From the NCBI GenBank assembly GCA_037179335.1, contig JAKZHN010000004.1:434001-498000 (forward strand): DNA of 64,000 bases. The letters are read 5' to 3'. A model generated the notes under the pieces. That model did no database searches. It saw only the letters and a program-made list of their open reading frames with translations, and was not told the origin of the DNA. Shown here piece after piece: positions 42,104-53,439 of this stretch (position 1 is the stretch's first letter; each line of letters opens with the position of its first letter). The stretch comes from Cyclaneusma minus (taxonomy: Eukaryota; Ascomycota; Leotiomycetes; Marthamycetales; Marthamycetaceae). A program made the position numbers and the translations under genes.

Positions 42104-44407
42104 ATGCCTTCCAAGGTAGAATCCTCCGTCACCATCAGAGAGCAATGTTTGATAGAGGTCATCAGGCGATCTATATCTACGGCATTGCGCCATGTACTGG
42201 CGGTCTAGCATTTGGCTATGTAAGTCCCAGTGAACATCTTGTCATACCGTTGAAGCCAAACTAACAATCATGGCAGGACACCGGGTCCATGAGTACACTT
42301 GACCCCTAACCCGAGTCCTTACGAAACCAGATACTGACATACACAGGCGGTATTCTGGCCATGCCACAGTTCCTCGAGTACTTCAACTATCCGTCCAACT
42401 TCCAACAAGGCGGCATCACGGCATCGATTCAAGCAGGCGCCTTTGCCGGGTCTCTCCTCACGGGTGCCTTCCTCGCAGATGCGATCGGGAGAAAGAAGAC
42501 CATCTTACTTGGTTCTGCTCTCTTCACTCTCGGATGTGCCATTGCCTGCGGATCAATCAACCTTGCTATGTTGGTCGCCGGAAGAGTGATAAATGGCTTA
42601 GGGAACGGCTGTCTCGCTATGATGGTCCCTCTGTACCAGTCCGAGATAGCCCCAAAAGAGTCAGAACCACGTTTCATCTCCCTTTTCGTCCCTTCTTCGT
42701 CTGCAGGGGGATTCAGATTTCCGAAACAATCAATAAATAAGGTAGTGCAGTAATGCTAAAAGCACAACATACAGAATCCGCGGCCGCATCATCTCCATGC
42801 AGCAATGCTTCATCAACCTCGGCATCTTGATCGCCTTTTGGATCCAATACGGAACCTCCTTTATCGACGGTCAAGCATCGTGGCGACTGCCCATGGGTTT
42901 GCAAATGGTCGCAACTGTCGCTCTTCACATCACCATGTATTTCCTGCCCGAGTCACCGCGATGGCTGGTTGCAAAAGACAGGCAGGATGATGCGCTGAGA
43001 GTTCTGGCAAAATTGCATGCCAGGGGTGATACAAGTGATCTGTATGTGCAAGCAGAGTTGAAGGAGATTGTGGTGAAGTTGAGCTATGAGAGAGAATATC
43101 CGGGGCCGGGGTACGTGGGATTATTGTTTGGGAGAGAGAGGAGACGCATGTGGATTGGGATTGGGGTGCAGTTCTTTCAGCAAGTCACGGGTATCAACGT
43201 GTAGGTGTTGTGTTCCCTTTCCTGTCTGAAGAAGCGTTGCGCAGTTGCGCAGCTCAGAATCTTACGGGTTCCGCAGTGGTCGTGGGCGGAGTCCGGGCAT
43301 GGGGCAGTGGGCGCAAGGCGCAAGGCAGAGGATACATGATTCATAGTCTACCCTAGACAAGCCCACCCTCCACCAGCTTCTCCGAGTTCTGGACCCGCGG
43401 ACGATTCACACTTATCCCCTCTTCTTCACCACTCCTTTTGCCCTTTTGTGGCATTTTGTTTTTCCTCAAGTGCTATCTCTCTTCTTCATCACTCGGACTC
43501 TCGCAGAAGTCTCCTCAGAAGCAAAGGGACAGAAGTGTCTGTATCCTTACCACTCGCCGAGTATACGATTGTTGCTCTTGCGAAAACCGAAGTTTGCCAC
43601 GAAACTCTCATCTTTGTATGATTCCATGACAAAGGACTGACCTCCGTCTCTTACACCAGCATCATGTACTACGCCGTCTTCCTCTTCGAACAAGCCGGCC
43701 TTGCCAGCACCTCCTCCTCCCTCCTTGCCAACGGCATCCAAGGCGCCGTGCTCAACATCTTCACCTGGTTCAACATGTGGTACATCGACACGTGGGGCCG
43801 TCGGCGCCCCATGATAATCGGCGCCCTCGGCATGGGCATCTCCATGATGCTCATCTCCATCCTCATGAAAACCCTCGGCTCCCCCGTCTACAACTCCATC
43901 ACCAAGAAAACAAACTTCACCTTCGCGTCCCAAAATGCTTCCAACGCAACAATCGCATTTGTGTATATTTATGTGCTCATGTTTGCGCTGACCTGGGCTT
44001 GCGTGGCTTGGGTCTATCCGCCGGAGATCTTTGCGATGGGGATGAGGGGGAGGGCGACGAGTATGACGAGTGCGACGAATTGGTTTGTGAATTTCTGGTT
44101 TGCGTTGTATATTCCGACGGCGATGGAGAGGATCAGTTGGAAGCTGTATTTGATCTTTATGGCGCTGTGTTATGCGATGGCGGTGGTGATTTATTTGTTT
44201 TATCCGGAGAGTGCGGGGAAGACTTTGGAGGAGATGGATTTTCTGTTTGAGAAGGGGAGGAGTGTGTGGGTGTTTAAGGATCGTGAGGCGACGAAGGTGG
44301 GTGAGATCTTTGAGAGGGATTTGGCGAGTGGAGAGGCGCTGACGGCTTTTGGGGATGGGGAGAAAGGGGGAGGGGTTTTGGAAGCTCACGTGGAGAAAGT
44401 CGATTGA
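42104..44407 (+). CDS. MFS sugar/quinate-type transporter
   Basis: Six exons (42104-42115, 42166-42219, 42277-42292, 42347-42659, 42775-43200, 43660-44407) add to exactly 523 codons, 522 residues. The product shows sugar-porter signatures: GFGYDTGSMSG-like loop after helix 1 (here AFGY-DTGSMSG), DAIGRKK between helices 2 and 3, FLPESPRWL before the central loop, QQVTGIN in helix 7, DTWGRR between helices 8 and 9, and PESAGKTLEEMD after helix 12. Twelve membrane segments are expected in the plasma membrane, moving a sugar or sugar-like acid with protons. Two features are unusual: a four-codon first exon (MPSK), and a last intron of 459 bases when all others in the gene are 50-115. Donor gtcaga of the fourth intron is weak. 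The substrate is not predictable. Confidence 0.85.
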
Positions 44408-44918
44408 TGTCCGATGAATGATGATGATTGGAGATGCGGAGTTTTGGCTCGTCTTTAGTCGACTGCGTTCGATTGATCACTGAGAAGTTGCCCTGGTTGA
44501 GGGCTTTCTAAGCAACTAAGAACGGTAGAAAGTGGCCGTGGTTTCATCGTGTAATGGAAGACAGTATTTTCGTTGTCAGGGGTAGTCCCCGAGGGGTGTC
44601 GCGCGGGATAATCCATCGACGTGCAACAAAACTAAATTTTGGAAAAAGACCCACGTAATCTGTAGCTTACCGAGAATACTAATATTTCGCGAGAGACTGT
44701 TGGGCCATCGGCAGAAAATGGAATTTCGAGCCGTTGTTCAAGAATGAAAGAGTACCAAATAGATTCATGTAGACGCCGAACAAGGCTAATCAACTTGGAA
44801 TCAGGAGAAATTCATCAATAATGATATCGGAGGACATACGAAACAGGCCATATACAAGGTGACCAAAATGATATCATGTACAACCCAAAGCCTTATAAAA
44901 AACGTTACCAGGCCACAT
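44408..44918. other. Convergent spacer
   Basis: The 3' regions of the convergent transporter and isomerase genes. No gene or structured element was recognised. Confidence 0.5.
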
Positions 44919-45829
44919 TCACAGCTTATGCCTCTTCTGCCCACTCGCAATCTTCGCAAACTCCTTTTGTGGTCTAGGGATAGCAGTCAGCATATAATCT
45001 CATCCACTTGAAAAGCCCCTTAGCAGCACATCACAACATTTCAGGACACTTACATCTCGTCCCTAAACCTCTCCAACCCCGCAAACGCCTCCACCACCCC
45101 CTGCGCATCCAACTTCTCCAAATACGGCCTCCGAATCAACTTCTTAATCCGCGTCAAACTACTCCCCACCAAATGCGCCCCCAATCTCTCCTCAATCTCC
45201 TCTTCTACCAATCTTTCAAACTTTCGCATCTCCTCCTCTCCCTTCCCCACCTCGAAGACCTTGTTCACAAACCCCGTTTGCAACAGCTCTTCGGCTGTGA
45301 TTCGCTTACTCATAATCAGCGCCTCATTGGCTTTCGAAATTCCAAGTCGTTGCACGAATGCGATAGAAGCGTTTCCTTCGGCTACTAGACCAAGGGAACT
45401 GAAAGGGGTGAGGAGGAAGGTGTGGGGTGTGCAGTAGATAAAATCGGAGAAGGCGATGAGGGCGGCGGAGAGGCCGATAGCGGGGCCATTCAAAGCGGTT
45501 ATGAGGATTTTGGGGTGAGTGTAGAAGGCGTGGGTGGTGTTGATGTTGTTGGCGACGAAAGAGGAGAGCCAGGTTGCGTAGAGGTCGGTGCCGGCGGGCT
45601 TTTCACGAGAAAGAGAGACATCGGCTCCGGCGGAGAAGTAACGGCCTTTGGCACGGAGAAGGGTGATGTCTACTTCATCTTTGGTGGCGATTTCGCGGAG
45701 TAGTTGGGAAATGCGGTAGTAGAGGGGTCCCGTGAGGGCATTGAGCTTTTTGTCGTTGTCGAGGGTGATGATGGCGAGACGGCCGCGGTATTCGAGAGTG
45801 ACAAGCTTACTGCTATCTGGTTCGGCCAT
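44919..45829 (-). CDS. ECI1: Peroxisomal enoyl-CoA isomerase/hydratase (Eci1-like)
   Basis: Exons 45054-45829 and 44919-44973 join across an 80-base intron (gtaagt, ctag) to give 276 residues. The crotonase fold is shown by LNALTG, the oxyanion-hole segment FSAGADVS and the LNGPAIGLSAALIAFSDFIY block, with the likely catalytic glutamate in LGLVAEGNASIAF. The short second exon supplies the last residues, ending GQKRHKL. HKL is an acceptable type-1 peroxisome import signal, and the tail resembles yeast Eci1, which ends HRL. The enzyme would shift cis/trans double bonds during peroxisomal beta-oxidation of unsaturated fatty acids. Without the intron the frame would stop one codon later and lose the import signal. 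The ATG at 45829 was chosen because the longer open frame starts at a non-ATG codon. Confidence 0.85.
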
Positions 45830-46325
45830 TGTGAAATGTGAACTCAATTGGAAAGGGGATCTGGGGGGATAGATGAAAGGATGATGCTTGGACGAGAGGG
45901 AAGCCAAGAATATAGAAGAAAGGGGAACTGGAAAGAAACGAAAGTAGAGAAAGTTGGAATCTGGGAAACAACCAACAGCTCACATCTCCAGATTGTGGGG
46001 AAGCTTGTCGGTTGTCCGGGGTAGCTTTCACCTCGGCCCGGAGATGTCATGGAAATAAAGCTTGGTGACACCGGCCGGCTTGGCGCGGCTGTCACGGCTG
46101 GAGCTAAGACAGAGGCCCTAAATGTCAGGCCTGCAGAAATGTTGATCGTGTGAGTTGAATTCAATTGAACCACGACCTACACGATCTAGACCTCCACGAA
46201 TCTACGACTTGAACCTCTGAGACGGAGAATCGACCGGGTGCATAATCCCGAAAAGCCTCAATTTCGTCCAGGCGCCCACGATCCCAGCCAGTATCCCAAC
46301 AATCCTTCACATCCGCCACGCCACC

Positions 46326-46667
46326 ATGGGGGGCCCAAATCTCGAAGTCTTCAAAGTGCGTCCCACTCTCCGATCCAGCATTCGTGATCGCACATCTAAC
46401 AGTGCGTTGGCATAGTTCGGCATGTATGTCATGTTCCCAATCGGCATCATGTACTACTTCGGCACGAACCTCGACCAAAAATTCTCCGTACCAGACTTCT
46501 GGCCCAAGCCGGAAAACGCGCACCGAGTGCCCCACGACAGAGATGAGATCAAGGCGGAGCTGGAGAGGCTGAAGGCGAAGCGATTGTATCTGAGAGAGAG
46601 GCGGCTGGCACAGGAGGCGGCTATGCGACAGCAGCAGCAGCAGGGCGGTGAGGCTTCGGAGCAGTGA
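46326..46667 (+). CDS. PET100: PET100-like cytochrome c oxidase assembly factor
   Basis: Exons 46326-46355 and 46416-46667 join across a 60-base intron (gtgcgt, branch ctaac, atag) to give 93 residues. The N-terminus MGGPNLEVFK-FGMYVMFPIGIMYYFGTNLD is characteristic of Pet100, with one membrane-spanning segment (MYVMFPIGIMYYFG). Next come FSVPDFWPKPE and a charged helix (EIKAELERLKAKR). The end is glutamine-rich. Pet100 sits in the mitochondrial inner membrane and helps assemble subunits of complex IV. The first exon is only ten codons, so it is easily missed. It diverges from the isomerase gene and converges with the TACO1-like gene. Confidence 0.9.
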
Positions 46668-46911
46668 GAGGGCGCAAAGGGGTACAGCAGCGGATGGGCG
46701 AGAGCGATGCGGTATTGGGCTATGAAGGTCTGTGGGTGAAGGAACAGGCGGCATCGCATTTGGCGCAAAAATTACGAGCGTGTGCATTTGGGCGGAGTTC
46801 AGGAGTTGAAATTGTTCCTCTACGGAGAGGCGAAATGCTCATCATATCTGTACATACACTCCGCACAACACTCCACAACCCCCCTCCACCCGCTTTCAAG
46901 CCACTCCAGTG

Positions 46912-47966
46912 TCATAACTCCAACTTGCTCATAAACTCCTCCCACGCCTCATCACCCACCTTCCCCTGCGCCGCATTACAATAAACCCCCTGCACATCAC
47001 TCTGTTCCCTAATAGCCGCCACCAGATCCCCCAACTTCCCCAACACGCCCTCATCATCAACCTTCACCCTCGTATCCTCATTCGCATCCCACACAATCTC
47101 CGAACTCTTCACCTTCAATCCCAAACTCTTGCCCAACTCCTCAGCAACCCCCATGGTCTTATTCGATTCCGTCCACACAACCATCTCTCCCTCCTCATCC
47201 AACATTTCCACATCTTCAGCACCCGCCTCAATCACCTCATCCAACACATCATCAACTCCCCTACCATTTTCATCTTTCTCAAACAGCACGCGACCCTTTT
47301 TGGTGAATAGATAACCGGTAGGTGTTACCGAACCGCCGTGCTCTTTTACTATTAGGCGTAGTTCTTGCATTGAGCGGTTTTTGTTGTCGGATTCGGCGTC
47401 AACAATGAGCGCGATGCTGGGGGGTGCGATTATTTCCACCGTCACGGATTCGAGAGCGGCGCCGGAAGCAGACTTGCCTTGACCGCGGGCGATGGCTGCT
47501 TCGACGGAGGGTTTGGGCATTCCGGCTGTTTTCAGAAATTGGTAAGCGTGATCCTCGTGGGGTATTTGGCGGAAGGCGGAGTAGATGGGTACGTTACCCC
47601 GTTTGGTGAGTTTCTAAGTACCTTTCTTGCACTGGGCGAGCAGCATTGCTAGGCGTGGGTTAAAGTCGGGGTTTGGGCCGGACACTGTTTGTGATTGAGT
47701 TAGTAAATGCCGGATTTGAGAAAGTGAAGAGGATAGAGTATTAACTCACTTTTGACAGCAAAAGCCACAGCCTTCACCATATCACTCCTCTCTCTGCTCT
47801 TCTTCTTGTCTGCCGCGCCTTTTTCGTGCTTGATTTTCGACCATCTGCTGTGGCCAGACTGGACAGCTACTGAGGTGGAAAATGGGAGACATTGTCGGCA
47901 GATGTACTCCTTATTGTAGCTTGGCCGGAGTAGCCGTGAGAAAGGAAGGCGAGGGAGTGCTGCCAT
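46912..47966 (-). CDS. TACO1/YebC-family mitochondrial protein
   Basis: Three exons (47750-47966, 47622-47684, 46912-47525) with introns of 65 and 96 bases give 297 residues. An arginine-bearing presequence (about residues 1-35) suggests mitochondrial import. The YebC/DUF28 fold begins at SGHSRWSKIKHEKGAADKKKS and continues through NPRLAMLLAQCKKAGMPKPSVEAAIARGQGK. Later conserved parts include VEIIAPPSIALIVDAESDNKNR and GGSVTPTGYLFTKKGRV. In mitochondria this family promotes translation of mitochondrially encoded mRNAs; in mammals TACO1 supports COX1 synthesis. With PET100 next door, two genes relevant to complex IV are adjacent, though I infer no operon-like control. Confidence 0.9.
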
Positions 47967-48391
47967 TTTTTTCGGCGATGGATGTCTCCAGGTTGGTGAC
48001 TTGGTCTGCGATGTTGCGTCTGAGGTTGCACACGAATTTGATGCCTTAAATTTACGGCTTCACTAGCTTGGCAGGGGCCTGCACGTGGCCGACATTAAAT
48101 CTTCATCCTTCTCTCAAAAGTTCCAAAAAACTACAAGATGCTTCGAGGAATTCCAAACTTCACTTCCGAGATCACGAACACTTGGAAAATGGAAACCACA
48201 CCCAGCTACAGGATTCATTGTCAGATCTCGATTCACAAGTGTTAACCTGGCATCACGCTCCTCCTCTATCAACCCTCTCGATCCAGGTCAAATGAAACCG
48301 ACTCTTCATCCAGCACCTCGCGATCACCTGCTCGATTTCTTGCTCACTTCTCCAACGACTGAACGCTCGGCGCTCACAGTCGCGCAATCAA
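47967..48391. other. Spacer
   Basis: The TACO1-like promoter and the 3' flank of the dehydrogenase gene. No gene was recognised. Confidence 0.5.
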
Positions 48392-49564
48392 CTAGTTGAT
48401 AGTGTACCCCCCATCGACCTACACAAATCAGCTTCATACTTCCCTCTGGTCACTGAGCCAGAGACTTACTACTAAAGCAGCACCTTGGATGAAAGTCGCT
48501 TTGCTGCTACAAAGAAACAGACAAGCGTCTGCGACCTCCTGAGCTGATCCCATGCGGTTCATTGGCGCTATGGCGATACTGGGCTCGAGAGCTTTTCTGA
48601 ACTCTTCGTTTCCTTCCGTCATTGGAGTTCTGTTGCAGTTAGTGACTGAGCATAGCGGATTTGGGCGAGGCAGGGTGCTTACGCTATGACACCTGGACAT
48701 ACGCAGTTGATTCTGATGTTGTGCTTTGAGTACTGTATCAGACTCTTGTTAGTTCAGTGAACTTTTACGACAGCCTGCTTCCTTGAAAAAGAGACTCACG
48801 TCTATGGCATCACTCTTGGTCATGGAGATGACAGCGGATTTAGAAGCACAGTATGCCGCTTTCGAAGTCAGTATCTCTCTTCTTCTCCTTGTTCTCCCAC
48901 TTTCGTCATGGATGGATTCGAGCACTCACATGCTTGTGGTCTGGACACAATTCCCAGTTGGCTCGCAATATGCACAATGCTTCCGCGATTGCCAGGCCGA
49001 CCATCATGAGTCGGAAGGGGCTCTTGCTGAAGCATCTGCTTCAGCTCATGCTTAGCACAAAGCCATATTCCCCGATAGTTGATGCCGTTAACCTCGTCAA
49101 AACTTTCTGTCGAGCTTTCCGTTGTCGTCTTGTTATTCCCAATAATACCTAAGTTTCTGGTCAACCTCTGGTTGTTTCTGAGCTTTCAAGATCTGAGATG
49201 TTAAGTAACATATTTGTACTTACCGGCAGCGTTTACAACATAGTCTATCCTTCCGAATGATCCCTCGGACCACTTGATCAAGTTGATGATGTTTTCTTCG
49301 TTCAATACGTCGACCCGCGCCAAATGTCGCTGAACATCTCCTTCTTTTAGTGAACCTATCATCCGGCTGGTTTCGTGTACCGATGCCATGTCCCGATCAG
49401 CTATCACTATTCTCTTGCAGCCCTCTTTTACGAAAGAGAGAGCCGTTGCTCTTCCAATGCCTATCTCAGGTCACTAATGGTTGAGCTTTCAAAGCTTCCA
49501 CGAAATACAAACCAGACCCAGCGCCAATGACAAGTGCCACACCAGGAAACAAAGTGGTCGACAT
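48392..49564 (-). CDS. Classical short-chain dehydrogenase/reductase
   Basis: Seven exons (49513-49564, 49224-49460, 48930-49148, 48800-48858, 48683-48732, 48470-48629, 48392-48418) add to 268 codons, 267 residues. All six introns are GT-AG and 50-75 bases long. The Rossmann motif is VIGAGSGIGRA (first G-rich turn split by intron 1), then NAAG after strand 4. The active-site residues are a serine in IVHIASQLG and the YCASK tyrosine and lysine. INCVCPGVI follows, and the terminal VDGGYTIN is typical of the family. It should reduce or oxidise an alcohol or ketone with NAD(P); the substrate is unknown. The exon count is high for the window, with exons of 59, 50 and 27 bases. Confidence 0.88.
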
Positions 49565-50827
49565 CGTGTCTAGAGAACGGTGTTAACGATACCCCGCACC
49601 ACATATGGATGCTTTGCGTACGAACCAGATTTCCGTTACCAGAACTCAAAAAGGCGTGAATCCGCTACTTGGCAATCAGATGAGCAGACTTAGTCTCTCA
49701 CAGTCGAATGTTGAGCGTTGAAGGTGTTCACAAATCCCTGGCATCTGTCACCAGGCTGTTCTGGTTGCCTCGGAAACTTGGTGATCTGCCGACTGCCAGC
49801 CCTAAATTCCTTGGCGTGCCCGTGGGATCTCCACGGCTTATCGACGACGTTTCGGAGCTCCGGCGACATATCAAGATTTCGATAAGTTTTCCTAGGCTTC
49901 TTCTTCTTCTGGCGACTCAAGACATATCCTAGCCTTTCAATGCGGAATGCTGACCAAGAAACCCAAAACAGATGTGTATCATCCTGGTCTTTTCCTCAAA
50001 GAGAAAATGAGCGTCTCTGAACTGACGTCTCAAAAACACCAGCTAAACCCGTAGGTACTGCGAGACTGAGAAACAATTTTTTGGCCGCCAATAGCCTCTG
50101 GGATGATTGTACCAGCTCCAGGCCCTTCCTGACGGGAACTTCAACTCATTGAGGATTTCATCAACAGCTTCCGTGCCCTTATGTACCTGATATGAGGTAC
50201 CTACCAGGAACCATCTCGAGCTGTAGTATCGAATTGGAACTTTAACGATTGGCCCCGCGGCCTAATCCCTACCAAGCCGCTGGGGAACCTCTCGCACATC
50301 ATCTTCATCCAGGGTCATACAGATAAGGACCGCCAATCCTGAATCCAGGACACCGGACAGGCCTACCAGTCCACACGCTGCTTTCAAAGCATTCGCGAAT
50401 ATGAATGATTGAGCTACCGGCTAAAGCTCCCGAAGCTGCATGCAAATGCCCGATATGGCAGCATGCCGCTGCTGCTGCATGCATCAGATCGTCCTCAAGT
50501 CACCGACAAACACCTCCAGAGATAAGGGCAAAGCTTCACGCCCTGCCGGCCGCTGTCGATTGGGTTTGTATGTACCTAATTATCTTCAATGGGGACTGTC
50601 GACGATAGCATGTGGGTGCTCTGGGGTACAAAACGTGGATTGACGCTCCACTCGATCTTCTGGAAGCTTAAGTTCTATTTGGTTCTCATCTTTGTCTTTC
50701 TGTCGTCCAATACTCGTTTCTATTCATAATTGCTTAATTCCGATCAAGTTTCCTGCTACTTGGTTCGAGACTGCGTTGCTGGAAGTCCATCGCCGTATTT
50801 GCGTGAGGACTTCTGCTACTCAACAAG
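49565..50827. other. Spacer before the NCS1 permease
   Basis: No supported gene on either strand. The end of the stretch is presumed promoter of the permease. Confidence 0.5.
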
Positions 50828-52792
50828 ATGGAGGAAAAACAGACAGCCGGCATCCGCCTCCGGCGGGCTGGACAATACTTTATCGATTCGTTCAAAATGC
50901 ACGATACAGACGACAACCTAAGGAACAATAACAGCAAACGCATATGGTCGAACGAAGATCTGGATCCTGTCATTCCGGAGCGAAGGGTGTGGACGTCCTG
51001 GAACTATGCAGCATACTGGCTGAGTGAATCTTGGGGAGCTTCGGGATGGAGTGTTGGCAGCGTATGTTTACGCATCTCCCGACCCTCGCGATGCTTTGGG
51101 TTGATGTGCTGATATTGGATGGCAAAAGTCTATGGTCGAACTTGGTCTGATATGGTGGCAAGCGTTCCTTGCTGCGACGGTTGGACATCTGATTGGAGCT
51201 TGTTTGACTGTTTGGAATGGAAGAGGTGGCTCGAAATATCATATTGGCTTTCCTGTTTGGATAAGGGGTAGGTTTACGAGGACTCCCGATTCTTGAGGAT
51301 TCATATGCTGATCGTTACTCAGCTACATTCGGTCCCTGGGGTGGCCTAATTCCAGTAGCTGTTCGCTGTGTACTGGATCTCGTGTGGTTCGGCATCCAAA
51401 CATACTACGGAGGCCTGTTCTTGGACATCGTCTTTCAGTGCATCTTTGGGTAAGTTTGAAGCACAGCTCTTGACGAGTACGAGACAGCACCTAACCTTGG
51501 GGCAGACATCACTGGACCGACATTCACAATGCCCTTCCAGCATCTGCCGATACTACGACTCGTCAGATGACCGCCTATTTCATCTACTGGTTCTTCCAGC
51601 TTATCCTCTGTTTCTATCGTCCTCACCAGATTCGCTGGCTTTTCACCTTCAAAGCAATTTCCATGCCTATTGCCGCCTTTGGTCTCTTCATCTGGTGTCT
51701 AGTACGATCTGGCGGTCCAGCCAACTTCTCCCTCAACTCCATCACACTTTCCGGATCCAACCTGGGGTGGACATTTCTCTACGCAGCAAATGCCGCCCTC
51801 AACGGCTCCTTTGGGCCCCTAGTAGCCTCTGAGCGTAAGCACTCCAACCGGAACAAGTCCCGCAGAACCATCCTGAGCCACGCTAACAGAATCCCCTTCC
51901 AGCCGACATAACCCGCTACGCCAAATACCCCCGCTCCCAAATAATCGGCCAGCTCTCCGTCGCCCCCTGGTCACCAACCCTCGTCTCCCTCCTCGGCATA
52001 ATAGCCGCCGCCTGCACCGAACGCATCTGGGGCTCCGCACTCTGGAACCCCGCCGAGATCCTCTCCGCCATCCTGTCCGAAGACAACAGCTCAGCTACAA
52101 AATTCGCCGTCTTCCTCTGCGCCTTCGTCTTCATGTCTGCCCAGTTCGGCACAAACTTTGCTGCCAACTTGATTCCTTTTGGTGTTGATGCTAGCACCAT
52201 GGCTCCTAGGCACTTGAATATTGTGAGAGCGCAGGTGCTGGCTTCGCTGGTGGGGGGTTGGTGTATTGTGCCTTGGAAGGTACTTACTAGTGGGACAGTG
52301 TTTATTAGCTGTATTACGGGGATGGGGATTTTTATGGGGTGTTTGGTGGGGATTATGCTCGCGGACTATTTCTTCCTGCGACGTGGGAATTACTGGATTG
52401 CAGACTTATACACCGATGATCCGAATGGCCGGTATTGGTACTGGCACGGCATCAACTATCGCGCATATATTGCCTATATCTGCGGTATCGCGCTTCCTTT
52501 CCCAGGATTCCTGGGCATTTTGGGAGTTACGAGTGGAGGTTTGGCGGACGAGTTTGGGCCGGCGAGGAAGATTTATGATATTGGGTATTTGGTGAGCTTT
52601 TTGACGAGTGGGGTGGTTTACTATGCTTTGTGCAGATTGGATATGGATAGACATATGGTGGCTGCGAGGGAGCTACGGTTTGAGACGATGAGTAGTGAGG
52701 AAGTGGTGCTGGTGGGAGAGCTTGGTGGACATAGGGGGAGTAGTAGTGATGATGTTGAGGATTCTGAGATGGTCATGGGTGCCAAGATTTAG
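50828..52792 (+). CDS. NCS1-family nucleobase/vitamin permease
   Basis: Five exons (50828-51061, 51129-51267, 51323-51449, 51506-51834, 51903-52792) give exactly 573 codons, 572 residues. The start of the transport domain reads WSNEDLDPVIPERRVWTSWNY, then ESWGASGWSVGSSM in helix 1, GRGGSKYHIGFPVWIRATFGPWGG around helices 2-3, and EPDITRYAKYP after helix 6. These are hallmarks of the fungal Fur-like branch of nucleobase-cation-symport-1 carriers. Twelve membrane segments are expected, with a short cytosolic tail. Substrates in this branch include uracil, uridine, allantoin and thiamine; the sequence does not decide among them. No unusual lesion is present. Confidence 0.88.
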
Positions 52793-53439
52793 AATATGGA
52801 TTATGAGAGAGATTATATACCACTGGGACCTGGAGATGGAACGGAAGGTCCGGCGGCAGGAGGCGTTGTAGGGGCTTTTGCTTTCGATGGGTATTGAGAC
52901 TGAGAGCTAGAAACTAGTTTCGAGCTACGGAACTTTTGGGTCTTAACCATATCTAAGAAGTTTACGCAATCATTCCGGGTGGTTCTTGCGTAGGTGGGCG
53001 GAAAAAGAAATTTGCTAGAAAATTACCAAAATAAAGCAAAAATCAGAGTGAACCTAGCCTGAACCGAAACAAGCAGACAACCGTTTCACTCAATCCACTG
53101 GGCTGTAGGTACCATACAAGCGAACGCATCAACTTGCTGGGAGGCCGCACCATACAGATCACAATGCTAGGATCTCTATAGAGCAGCCAATCACATGGCA
53201 CTGCGGGCATATTCACATTTGGTAAACAGTTCTCATGCCTTTATTGTGATCATCATCGGTAGTGATACATTATGCGTGGGAGTAAGACACACGAATCGAA
53301 GGAGCTACGGGATTGGGGTTGAAAAACGATGTCCTTGTAATGCTTGCAAGGTAGCCTAGCCATAGCTTCTGCCTGATAAAGCGCCCTCCCAAGCCATAAA
53401 AAGCGCCATCGCTATGCTGCAAACTCCAGTTTCATTCCA
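52793..53439. other. Convergent spacer
   Basis: 3' regions of the permease and the MMtag gene. No gene or element is supported. Confidence 0.5.

Noticed and set aside
43547..44389. 280-codon minus-strand frame
   Set aside because: It is antisense to the last exon of the sugar transporter and rich in low-complexity histidine and proline.
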